Positions 1-11,950 of a DNA stretch of 64,000 nucleotides are shown one piece after another. The notes beneath the pieces were generated by a model that saw nothing but the letters and a program-made list of their open reading frames with translations, did no database searches and had not been told where the DNA came from. The stretch comes from Dallia pectoralis (lineage: Eukaryota > Chordata > Actinopteri > Esociformes > Umbridae). Numbering within the stretch: the first letter of the stretch is position 1; every line of letters starts with the position of its first letter. The stretch lies in contig CM055747.1 in the NCBI GenBank assembly GCA_029465975.1, positions 5,607,069 through 5,671,068 on the forward strand. Reading direction: 5' to 3'. Position numbers and translations under genes: made by a program.

Positions 1-1904
1 CCTGGTATAGAAAAGCATGTTAGTCAGTGAACAAAGAATGGTCTGAACTGTGAAGAAAATACAATTTAACAGTCCAAGAGCACTCCAGGATGCAGGCCTA
101 GATTTGACCGTCTAAGTCTCCCTAAAAACAAAACATTTAATCTGAGAGTAGAGTGTTACGTCATACATACCATATTTTATAGAAGATACAAAAACGTCTT
201 ATTTCAAGTACATGATTGACTACATGATTTTGACGAAATCGTTGAGTGTAGGCTACTCTTTAGCATATCTGCTGAGTAACAAATATTTTTTCTTAGAAGA
301 GTATAATATCAAAAGCTTCAGTTCGCTATAGTAAGAACAAAATAATCCCGTGTTATTTTGCCACGCTCTCTTAACAGGGTATACTCTGACAATATGCATT
401 AGACATGACTAAAAATGTGTCTTTTGAAAATTAAACTTCACTGCATTTATAAATGTCCTGTTATATATGAATGTCGACAAAAACAACATAGTTATTTGAG
501 CACATAATTTACACAGAAATTACAATGATTAAAATATAACCATATAAATACATACTTATTTACTTAAATTGTGAATCATCTAAGGACATTATCATGTGGT
601 AGCATCGTCAGTTTGTTTTTAAATTCTATCAAAACACTGCTCGCATGAAAACGCTTCAATACGCATTTCCAGTTTTTGGAACATTCACGCGTATTTTACA
701 CCGGGCACACGGCCGTGCCCACAATGTTTCGGCACCTTAATGAACATTGTAAACTAAACATTCGTCCAGCTCCAACGTCCAGCTCCAATAAACTGCTGAA
801 GTATCAATTTACTCCTCAGTGTTTAGGCCTATACTCAATGTCTGCCTATGCCAACCACTAGTTAGGGGTCAGTGTTTTTTCCATGTCAAGTTTTTCTAGC
901 TGCAGTGCCACCTAGTGTGCACAATGTTGGCAATTCACGAGAGTTGAGAGGAGCATATGAGGCTTCAACCTCATTTTCGGGTGAACATTCTGCTCTAAAA
1001 CAGTAAATTTTTTGTCTCATATGACATCACGATTGTCACGATTACAGTTGTGGTTTTAATCGCAGCTGGCAAACTTTAGGCCCTACTTTAGGCCCTTTAG
1101 GTGGGTTGTCCCAGTAAGAGCTTCTCTCACGCAACCTTTCCAAAGACCTCGCTTGTTTTTTAACTTGCTGAGTGAAGCAGAAAGACTTTCCAATTCATGT
1201 AAGATATATATTTTTCCCCTAAAGTTTGCTCATTATTTCATCTAGTAGTGTAACAAATTACATGATATCATATATATCATATTACTATATAATGTGAGCG
1301 CTGCAGAATGTCTTATATTGCCAAATAGCCCATCTGGCCACCAAGGTCAAGAAATGCCAGAATATCCTACTTTGCTTTTTAATTTTTTTGTGGAGTCTAG
1401 ATTTAGGCCAAAATATTTAAGACAAAATATGAAGCAGTGACACTACACGGATGATAGTAACTTTGAAGACTTACCTAAAGCAAGATCTGTTTTCCAAAAA
1501 ATAAAAACAATTTGATTTGAAGTAATATTTTATTAAAAGGGTTTTACTTGACCCTTCTTTGTGCTTCCCGATTTTTTTTTTATGCACTTTAAATTTAATA
1601 AATTCTGGCCACCAGATGGAGCCAATGGGCCACTTAAGCCCTTCATCTAGCCAATCATAGTTACCGTACACTGTACATGCCACTCATGTCAGTGCTTAAA
1701 CACCTCCAAATCATATAATTGTATAATTACAAACATACCAAAGAAAAACACACAGAAAGAGACCAACAAATATGGATAAACACATGTTAATATATTAACA
1801 ATAAATTAATAAACAAGAGAGAGACATTGGCACATGGTACAAATAAATAATATATTAAGTGATGTTATCCATATATTCTAATTAAAAAAGATATAGGAAC
1901 AGTA
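1..1904. other. AT-rich stretch, no gene seen
   Basis: No splice-bounded open frame, conserved protein motif or RNA gene is visible. The sequence is AT-rich with only short chance frames. A motif resembling half of a CTCF core (ccacctagtg) lies near 908, but it is incomplete. Confidence 0.5.
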
Positions 1905-1985
1905 GATGCGTCCCAAATGATACCCTAGCCCCTAAGAAGACGTACTGGTTTTTCCAAGATCCCCATGAGCCCTGTTCAATAGTGC
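1905..1985. repeat. Fragment of dispersed 'cccaaatggcaccct' repeat
   Basis: The stretch reads gtcccaaatgataccctagc and then agccctgttcaatagtgcac. Both halves match a dispersed repeat I know from salmonid and pike DNA, whose halves read 'cccaaatggcaccctattcc' and 'tagtgcactacttttgacc'. Further diverged copies occur near 5858, 16500, 16770, 45480 and 57930 in this window. The family assignment is from memory and the limits are approximate. Confidence 0.5.
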
Positions 1986-2010
1986 ACTATAAAGAAAACA
2001 GAATGCCAGA

Positions 2011-3660
2011 TCGACGCATCTGAACTATCCCTATACAATATAGACGCATCTGAACTATCCCTATACAATATAAACACATCTGAACTATCCCTATACAATA
2101 TAAACGCATCTGAACTATCCCTATACAATATAGACGCATCTGAACTATCCCTATACAATATAGACGCATCTGAACTATCCCTATACAATATAAATGCATC
2201 TGAACTACCCCTATACAATATAAACACATCTGAACTATCCCTACACAATATAAAAGCATCTGAACTATCCCTTTACAATATATACGCATCTGAACTATCC
2301 CTATACAATATAAACACATCTGAACTATCCCTATACAATATAAACGCATCTGAACTATCCCTTTACAAATTATACGCATCTGAACTATCCCTACACAATA
2401 TAAAAGCATCTGAACTATCCCTTTACAATATATACGCATCTGAACTATCCCTATACAATATAAACACATCTGAACTATCCCTATACAATATAAACACATC
2501 TGAACTATCCCTATACAATATAAATGCATCTGAACTATCCCTATACAATATAAACACATCTGAACTATCCCTATACAATATAAACGCATCTGAACTATCC
2601 CTTTACAATATAAACGCATCTGAACTATCCCTATACAATATAAACGCATCTGAACTATCCCTAAACAATATAAACGCATCTGAACTATCCCTTTACAATA
2701 TATACGCATCTGAACTATCCCTATACAATATAAACGCATCTGAACTATCCCTTTACAATATATACGCATCTGAACTATCCCTTTACAAAATATACGCATC
2801 TGAACTATCTCTATACAATATAAACGCATCTGAACTATCCCTTTACAATATAAACGCATCTGAACTATCTCTATACAATATAAACGCATCTGAACTATCC
2901 CTATACAATATAAACGCATCTGAACTATCTCTATACAATATAAACGCATCTGAACTATCCCTACACAATATAAACACATCTGAACTATCCCTTTACAATA
3001 TAAACACATCTGAACTATCCCTTTACAAAATATACACATCTGAACTATCTCTATACAATATAAACGCATCTGAACTATCCCTTTACAATATAAACGCATC
3101 TGAACTATCTCTATACAATATAAACGCATCTGAACTATCCCTATACAATATAAACACATCTGAACTATCCCTATACAATATAAACGCATCTGGATTATCC
3201 CTATACAATATAAACGCATCTGAACTATCCCTATACAATATAAACGCATATGAACTATCCCTATACAATATAAACGCATCTGGATTATCCCTATACAATA
3301 TAAACGCATATGAACTATCCCAATACAATATAAACGCATCTGAACTATCCCTATACAATATAAAAGCATCTGAACTATCCCTATACAATATAAACGCATC
3401 TGGATTATCCCTATACAATATAAACGCATCTGAACTATCCCTATACAATATAAACGCATATGAACTATCCCAATACAATATAAAAGCATCTGAACTATCC
3501 CTATACAATATAAACGCATCTGAACTATCCCTATACAATATAAACACATCTGAACTATCCCTTTACAATATAAACGCATCTGAACTATCCCTTTACAATA
3601 TATACACATCTGAATTATCCCATAATAATATATACACATCTGAACTATCCCTTTACAATA
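2011..3660. repeat. 30-bp minisatellite, 55 copies
   Basis: A 30-bp unit built around gcatctgaactatccc plus an AT-rich half (ctatacaatataaac) is repeated 55 times, and every unit is exactly 30 bp. Variation is by substitution only: ctatac/ctttac/ctacac, aaac/agac/atac/aaag, and gaac/gatt. Because 30 is a multiple of three, the minus strand stays open for 550 codons with a ten-residue period. This is a by-product of the repeat and not a gene. The unit has no unique spacer, so it is not a CRISPR array. Confidence 0.97.
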
Positions 3661-3758
3661 TACTGAATTATCCCTTTACAATATATACTGAATTATCCCT
3701 TTACAATATACTGAATTATCCCTTTACAATATATACTGAATTATCCCTTTACAATCTA
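3661..3758. repeat. Degenerate tail of the 30-bp array
   Basis: Four to five shorter units of about 23-25 bp (ctgaattatccctttacaat followed by ata or atata) continue directly from the 30-bp array. They look like deletion derivatives of the same unit and mark the array edge. Confidence 0.85.
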
Positions 3759-6700
3759 TACTGTCCACAAAGATCACATGGTTCATATTGGAATTTGGGT
3801 TAGCAGCAACCTTTTTGAACTGAATCCAATTTCATAAAACGCATCACCAAACTCCACTGGGTCTGTCTTACGATGATACCCATCCACACGTGCAACAAGC
3901 TGCTCCTTGCACTGACCTACATTCAATATATTCATCCGAGCTGGGTTTTATAAATTACTGTAAAATCAAAGGAATTACTAATCACTGGCTTTATAAATTA
4001 ATATATGGTGGCTCTATAAAGTATTCAACACTTGGATTTTTTTTAATGGCAACATAAAATATAAATAGATTTAATTCATTACATGTCAATGGGGTGAAAA
4101 TCTTTGAGAGCCACTATTAGACACAAAACTGCGTTCCCCACCCGCCTGGCAATAAAGAATACTGAAGTACTCACTCGCAAAAATTCAAGTATTCAGAATT
4201 CAAATCAAAGTTGCATTACCAATACAATAGGATACATTCTCTCTCTGGCCCACAATTCTTCCTTTTTTCATGAAATGATCATTTACTTTTGTCAAATTAA
4301 CAGAAGAGTGAATGTTAAAAGATTTGATCTGATTCAGTGGCAAGCTTAAAAAAGTGCCATATAGTTTGTCACCTTTCTAGCACGTTGGAGATTTCTTCCC
4401 TTCTCTTCTGATCATTGGAGAAAATAAATCTAAACATAACAAGTCAGACGTCATGATTTACGCTATAAGGTTAGTAAGGTTCATTTTGTCAACATTAACC
4501 CTACATATAGTGAGAACTCTACATCTACAAAAGGTAGATCTGGATGACTTGGACTGATACAGGAAATAAGTGGCTCATGGTAACGACTTGGGTCAGGTCG
4601 GGTCAGGGAGACCAGGTTTGGTTGTCTACCGGTTAGTTATGACACTAGTTTTTACTGCCTATGTCAGGGGTTAAGTTTACACATGGTTGAACGATCTCAA
4701 CTGCTCAGATTATGTCAGGATAATGAAAGTACCATTCATTCAGGTGGTATTGGTTTTTCATTGGTGAGTGCCAAGTGAGTTGCCTCGGTTTCTTCAGTAA
4801 TATTGTCACTATGAGATTATGTCTATGATTAATGGGAGAACTGCAATCAAATCGTATTTCCCGAATTGCTAGGTCAAGCCATGTGGGGATGAGCCGTAAT
4901 TAGCAATGCGGGCTGTGAGGAACGGCTGTGCCTGTGCTATAAATTGCTCCCTTCCCAGTAAACATGAACACCTTAGGCCAACATAAAAAAATATGTCAGG
5001 ATATTTAGAGTAAAAGTAGAGTTAGTACATTGGTAATGTGGTGAAGTAAAAACTGTTGAATGTTGAATTTATTGTAGGTATTCAAAACACATGTGAGCAG
5101 AAATGCATTAGTAATATATCCGTTAACCAGAATTATCTCTGCTATTCTGGATCTGTGGATTTGTACAACGGAGAAGGAAAAAAAGGTATCATGTAGAAGG
5201 GCCAGACATTAGTTCACATGTATATTTGAGGCTGTGCTACAGAACGGGCACCGCCTGATTTCTCTATAAATATAGGTGAAATAACAAAACAAAATAATTG
5301 ACAGAGACACAATCACACATTTACTCTAAATGTCAAATAATGTTCTGTCCGTTATAGCTACATTTCATGTTAAAAAAGCTTCAGGAATGGCTATTATGTC
5401 CATGTTAGTACATACATTTACGAATTGTTCCCCATTTCAACTAAAAACCTTGGTCTTTCTATTAATAATTGATTAATAATAGAGTATAATAAAAGAGTCT
5501 TTAAAGATTCACACAGTTGCGGCTAGCAATTCATAATGCAGTGCTTTGTAGTTAGCTCAGACTGTAGCCGCGTCCATTGTTGGCTACAATGTCCTAAAGG
5601 CCCAGGACGTGGAATGGGGGGATAAACAGGCCGGCACTCCAGTTTATTATTACTGTAGAACCATGGTGAGTCAGTTGTATAACCTAGGCTAAACAGTAAG
5701 TCTTATTGTGGTCCAAGTTCTTTCTTGAGTCAGGACTGTGAAATAAGAATTTTCTGAACAGGTTAAACTCCTGCCGCACATTAGGGTTAAACTTTCTTAG
5801 CACTGAACAGCACCAAACAGTACCAGAAGGACGATCACCGCTGGTGTTGACTTTAACCCAAATGGCTGATATAGTGCTATAATTTCAGCCAGATCTTTAG
5901 GTAGTGTACTATATAAAGGGGAGGGTGCCATTTGGAACATATATCATTAGCTATATGTTCCAAATGGCACATATAGCATTAGCTTTGAACCTTGAAGTAA
6001 TTGAAACAAATCCCCGATATTCATTAATCGGTAAAAAAAACAATCTGGAGTGTGGCATATATTTATGTAAACGTACATACATGAATATATAGTAAAGCAT
6101 GGAACACATCTTGTTCGTGGGCTATTGCACACATGCGGACACTCTTTTCATTACATGAATATAAAACAACAGCAGAATAGATGAAAGAGCCTTGAGACTC
6201 AATAACTCTCACATTATGGGCAACATCCAACAATTGTTAAAAACAGTCCAATATAAATCCATAGTGTGTCAATTAAAATAAATCATGAACAAAGGTTCAG
6301 TTCAGTGGAATCTAAAAAATTTGGCTTATGTGCACAAAGATTGTGAAAGTGATTTGGCAGTTTGTAGGAAGACTCAAAACAGACTTTTAGATGAATAAGA
6401 TATTTGCGTCTTTGGCCCATTTCCGCCTCAATACCATGTAAAACGAATTATTTTGTGCTGACATCAAAGCAAACAAGCACACAGGACGCAGGCAAACAAA
6501 AAACAAATTGGCTAAGGTGACTGTAGCACCTTGCACGCAAATTGTAATCAAAAAATCATCAATTAATCTGCACGGGTTCAACGCACAAATCATTGCACTG
6601 ACAATGAGGGCCAATGGGGGTGTGTGTGGTGTTCAATAGCCTATCCTTTCCAGACAATTCCAAAGGGATGAATGATCTCGTTGTCAGAACAGGTTCCAAA

Positions 6701-8996
6701 CTATTGATTACGTTTGACCATTCTGGGCCAAGACTGACGTGAAGGGGTGATAGCAGACACAGACCAGGTGACATTCAGAACGAGATAGACAGTGTTCACG
6801 TTTTCAGACAAACACGAACAGGACCTGCACTCCTCGAAGCAGCCTGGATCCGCGTATCAGGGTATTGCGGCATAGGTTTCTTTACAATCAAATTTTGTTC
6901 ATTGATTGGCAGTGATTGATATGTACATCATAACGGCGTGCTGGAATTGTAAAAACCTGCTGCTGCGTGTACTGGGGAATGAATGAATGGACGGAAGGCT
7001 TGTCGAACGAGGTCTATACACCAGCAAATAGATCAAGGCTGTTTTTTTAAACGGTCAAAAGGCAGACAGCAAAACGAGAAGCGTCAGGATGAGCATATAT
7101 ACACAATAGTCGATTCAAGAGGTGTTTAGGAATCCATTGAATTGAGATTTTAGAGACGAATGTAAAGAGTTGTTCAGCTCACACTGCAGCTTCGACAGAG
7201 ATAGGCGAAGGTTTGGCTGAAATGCTGTCGGGGCTATTGATTGTGCGTGTTGTTGTACATAACTGTAGAAGATAGAGGTTATATTTACTTGTAAGCTTAA
7301 AGACTGGTACCAACTCCACGCCATTTTCAGTCACAGATTAAGCCAAGTTATGGAATAAAAACAAAGCGCAAAGGAAAATCTCCATGGGAGTTGGCTTAGT
7401 CTGTGTATGGGAAACAGCCCCTACATGTCTTGTGAGAGCCGCCCGGACATCTAATGATTTAATAATTGGACAAAAACTATAATGTTTCAGTGCCTGATAT
7501 TTTGCAACTTTTCAGATTTTATGCGTGTTCTTCCAATGATCTAGTGGGATTGCACGCATTTTCATTAAAGGAGAAGTTTAGCCCAAATCCTGTCATTCCG
7601 TTCATTAAAACGGGCCCAGTTCTACTCTCTCAGTAGTGTCGCACTGAAACAGTTGCAAAATGGATGCAGGTCGCTGGACTGGGTGGCTGCATGCCTCTAT
7701 CTGCACCGTCGCCAGTGAATAATGGATTTAGGAATCAGCGTACTAATTGACAAGTTTGATATTTGTTAAAAAAAATATACAGCTCGTTGAACTCGCTTCC
7801 AAAAAGTTTTAATCTGAAACACGAAGCTCCACGTAAGTGTATATCGTTCCCGTGAACAGGTATATAAAATCATCTTTTTCAGTGGAAAAGTACAAATTTC
7901 ATTACTAAAGATCAATTATTTGTGACGGACACTTAATTTGTACTCTTTCAACACAAAACACGTCCACATCAAGGATCGGCTAACTGTTTTTGCAAATGTT
8001 TCAGGACAGAGTTACAGTGCGAGAGCGGGAGAGTAGATTTTAGGACACTTGCATACGGCGTAAAAAGGCCTAAAGCATTTTAGACTGCAGAGAATGAACA
8101 CACTGTATCTCATTACGTCCGCTTGTATCTCGCCGGCTCCGGTTTCTGCTTGATAACTTTCTCAGAAAATTAAAGAACATATAATATCCATTGTGTTATT
8201 TCCTTTTTCTGATTTGAAGCCAGACGGTAGTACTTGCAATCCTCAATGCTTTTGTACATCCAGTCTTCTATAATTAGTCACGAAATGCAAGCGTCTGATG
8301 GGCGTAGTCATAACAACGCTCAATGACTTCCTTACTTTCTTTATCTACATCGTTCTCCACACCACTCTGGGGAGGGAGAGTCTTGGCAACATTCGATTTA
8401 TAAAACTCTAAAGCCCGAGGTTTCAGTTGTAATCCCTTGGTACTGCACCAGGATTGCACCCCGTAGAGGACAGATTCCTGTGTTGGACGTCTTCTCGGTC
8501 ACCGTGATAAGGCCTTGGCTAGGACGTTTTGTGCTGTGCCTAAATATATCAGGAACATGGCAGTGTAGGTGTTCGGTAATCTTCCGTTTTTATGTGAGCA
8601 GGCAGTGCGAGGGAATGCTGTATTTTTAAATTGGCGACTAGCTGGTAGAGAGACGCAAGAGGTCAATATTAGCACCAACACGCAGCTATTACTGATATAA
8701 CACCTCACTAATACATTGTGACGACCACAGCGAAAGAACACTGATGCATAACAGCGACACAAAACCTTTAGAGGGAAAAAATGCACATCGCCCACACCGA
8801 AGCTGACAAGATAGAAGCCCGGCTGGTCTTTCCATTTCCCAACCTTGTACTGTGGTCAGTCGGCGACGGATACATGTGCCTTCCTTTCTTATGGAAAGCG
8901 AGCCTCTCGCCAGCCCCTACAGACCGGGGATTGAGGTAGGGCAGGAGTGGATGGAGCACGAGAGTGTGGCCCTCAGCCCAGCCTCCTTCCCTCCAC
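3759..8996. other. AT-rich stretch; right part may be prrg3 3' UTR
   Basis: No gene is recognised. Since prrg3 ends at 8997 on the minus strand, its 3' untranslated region should run leftwards into this stretch, but I could not fix a polyadenylation site. An open minus-strand frame at about 8271-8476 is protein-like in composition. It lies where the prrg3 3' UTR should be and has no partner exon, so it is not called as a gene. A dispersed repeat fragment sits near 5858-5975. Confidence 0.45.
5858..5975. repeat. Dispersed repeat fragment with short inverted repeat
   Basis: It contains 'tagtgtactatataaagggg' and then 'gtgccatttggaacatata'. The second block recurs in inverted-and-repeated form as 'tatatgttccaaatggcac' at about 5952-5970, giving a short hairpin. 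It belongs to the same dispersed family as 1905-1985. Confidence 0.45.
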
Positions 8997-10793
8997 TCAC
9001 TTCTCCTTTACAATTTCCTCGTATTTGGGCGGAGGGTCGCTGTATGGCGCCGACGTCTCGTCACTGCTACTCTCCAGGTGTGCCGTCACCTCCTCGTAGG
9101 AAGGGGGCGGCGTCGCGCCTGAGAGACGGGACGCCACGGACACGGACGGTTCCTGGACGTACAGGGAGGAACGAGTGTCCTGAGAGGGATGGGGTTCCGG
9201 GGGAGCGCCGGCACGAACCAGCGGGCCTCCTCCGCGTCCGACCACGAGCCTTTCCACACCGCTCACCACCACCGCGGGCCTGGAGGAGTCGGTCTCGCAC
9301 GAGGACGCCATTTCCCGGTGGACCAGGATGCGCGGCAAGCTGCGAGTGTTGCGGTTGCTCAGGTAGCGGTTATGGGCGTAGGCGGCCGGCCGGCGGCGCG
9401 TGGCCTTCTGCAACTGGCACCTCCAGATGAGGAAGAGGGCGATAATGAGGAGGATGGCCACGCCCAACAGGGGAACCACCATGTAGAGGTGGCCCTCTGA
9501 GCGGCCGTCCCGAGTCTGTTCGTGGTTGCTAACCGTGTAGACACTGCGCGTCTTCCAAAACTCCATCTCGGGGAGAGAAGAGAGGAGAGAACTTAATAAT
9601 TCCGTCGCACTTACGCGGCGTATTCAAGTCCATCAATCGGGCTGTATATATATATATATATATACGGAGGAGTGTGATAGGCTTTACCGTTCTCTCCTTG
9701 TTTTCGAACACCTCGTTGGCCTCCTCGAAGCTGCAGCTCTCCTCCACACACTCCCTCTCAATGCTTCCCTGTCTGAACTCCTCCAGGAAACTGTTGGCTC
9801 GGGGAAAGCGTTTGAGAACGGAGTGAGCATCCTTACCATTCAGAAACGCTACAGAGGGATAGAGAGTGAGTGCTCTTTCCATCTACTGTACAAATATCAC
9901 AGAGGCAGTAGAGAGAGAATGGAGTGAGAGTGACATGTCTTGCAATTTTGTAACGCTGCAAACAGAGTCAGTCGGGGAAGACGAGACAGTGACAGGAGAC
10001 AGTACATCGTGTCCATCTAAGAAAGCTAGCGAATTCGCACACAAGATGGAAACTAAGCTGCACGTCCTAAACGTGTGTCTAATGTATGATTACCAACACA
10101 TTTCCAACCGATCATACAGACCTGCATACTGTATAACATAAAAACAATCCAACAATGTTATACCGTCATATCTGTTTGCAAAATACCAACAAATGTCGAC
10201 ACATCATCGTAGGAATTATGGGCATACGTAACTGTTTTGGATAACGCGACTATGTTTGGTATGAACCAATCAGCGGTGCTATTACTTTTAATGTGCTATT
10301 GGTCTTTTTTTACGACTTTCAGTGTCAACGTATGAGTGGATTCTGGGAGGACGTTTCCGGCAACCAACTTTTAATACGACGATTGTCGAGTATGATTCCA
10401 TCCAGAGGCAAGACATTTTTCGCTGTGAGATTGTGTTAAGACATGACCACATCCTATTTCTGGACCATGATACAGACACATTTTAGGAATCTCGATTCTT
10501 GTGGTGGCTCTAATATTATCCTGTGGTGGCTCTAATATTATTATATTATTATTCAAACACCTATACACTTAATCCTGACTAAGGATGGTTTTACAATCAA
10601 TGGACTAGCGTGAATAGATACATGCCACACGGAAGGTGAACTGTGCTAGGTTGACCTTGGTTACATAGGCTAATGTATTCACACATTGTGTTCAATGCAC
10701 ACAAGCCTGTGAGTAATCATTTGAGAAGAATTGTCTCCTGTTCCTCCTCTAGTGAGGAAAAGCAGGTCATTTAATGCACATACCTTTCGCCAT
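8997..10793 (-). CDS. prrg3: Transmembrane gamma-carboxyglutamic acid protein 3 (PRRG3), three coding exons
   Basis: Single-pass membrane protein with a vitamin-K-dependent Gla domain outside and WW-binding PPxY motifs inside. Coding exons on the minus strand are 10784-10793 (ATG GCG AAA G, donor gtatgt), 9688-9848 and 8997-9566 (stop TGA). Phases agree, giving 246 residues; human PRRG3, as I recall it, is 231. Residues 10-57 carry the propeptide and Gla region: DAHSVLKRFPRAN, then the CVEESC cysteine pair and many glutamates. A membrane segment spans about 85-105, followed by WRCQLQKAT. The tail holds PPPSY (210-214) and PPPKYEEIV (235-243), which separate PRRG3 from PRRG1, 2 and 4 as I know them. 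The first exon is only ten coding bases, so it is an inference from donor, phase and Kozak context (A at -3, G at +4). The receptor role is not firmly established for this family. Confidence 0.9.
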
Positions 10794-11017
10794 GCTACCA
10801 CGCTGATTCTCGGACCAAGACCCTCTGATCTGGGGGAGGAACAGAGACAGAAGGTAAAAATAAAGAAGGGCTTCATGTTTGTCAAAATGCAGCATTCATT
10901 CATAGGACGATATTTATGATGAAAACAATACATTTCAATGGTCTTCGCGTCAATAACTGCATGGATGTAAATTGCCAGTGAAAACACCTACTCAATCCAG
11001 GGTATTTCTTTGGTTAT

Positions 11018-11950
11018 AATAATAGTGAAGACATCAAAACTATGGAATGACACATATGGAATCACGTAGCAAACAAAACAGTGTTAGACATTTTGATGAT
11101 GAAGGTGTGCCTTTTCAAAAGTTATTTTGTGACATTTATTTTTTGAATGTGTTTCAGTCAGTGATTTTTTTTGTGACAATCAGGTCCGGATCTAGGGATA
11201 AGCAAAATAAATTATCTCTGTGTGACCCGGACCGCTAGAGGAACTCTACTCAACTGATAGGAGAGAAGGGGCCCTAAATCATATTTTGCTAGCACAAAAA
11301 AACGATTTGTATTCAAATGTCTTTAATTGCAAAAAACATCAAGCGCAATGATGAAACTGTCTCTCATTAGAACCGCCACAAGAAATACCCAGAATATATT
11401 CATTAGTTACCAGCCTCATAGATCAATTGACCTCACAGATGAATATCAATTGTTCAGAGGAGACGATGTGGTCAACTTGCTGCAAAGAAACCACTACTGA
11501 AGGACACCAATAAGAAGAAAGGACATACTTTGGCCAAGAAACACAATAAATGAAATTAGATTTGGTGGAAACCTGTCCTTTGGTCAGTCGAGACCAGATT
11601 TGAAAGTTTTGTCTTTGTGAGATGCAAAGTAGGTGAATGAATGATCTCTGCATGTGTGGTTCCCACTGTGAAACATGGGAAAGGAGGAGTGATGGGGTGT
11701 GAGTGCTTTGCAGGTGACACTGTCTGTGACTTATTTTGAAATTCAAGGGAACATAAAACAGCATTGCTGCAGACTTATGCAGGAATACACCATTACATCT
11801 GATAGCCGCGTTTAGTAGCATTATCATCACTTTTTCAACGGCACAATGACCCAAAACACTCCTCTAAGCTGTGCAAGTGCTATTTGATAAAGAAGAAATG
11901 TGATGCATGCTGCACCAGATGACCTGCCGGCTTCCAAAATCACCTAACAT
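11018..11950 (+). mobile_element. Decayed Tc1-like transposon with broken transposase
   Basis: The left part (from about 11024, agtgaagacatcaaaactat and atatggaatcacgtag) matches the terminal region of a Tc1 family common in salmonid-like fish. From about 11335 to 11945 the plus strand follows a Tc1 transposase: recognisable blocks include caaagaaaccactact, aggacaccaataagaagaa, gtgtggttcccac and tgacccaaaacactcctc. The frame is broken by many stops and indels, and the right terminal repeat is missing. It is a dead copy lying upstream of prrg3. Confidence 0.8.

Noticed and set aside
1987..3639. 550-codon minus-strand open frame with a ten-residue repeat (IVQMRLYCIG type)
   Set aside because: It is exactly the 30-bp array read in one of its stop-free frames; there is no independent coding signal.
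2011..3660. CRISPR array
   Set aside because: The units are contiguous, with no unique spacers; the genome is eukaryotic, and no cas genes are present.
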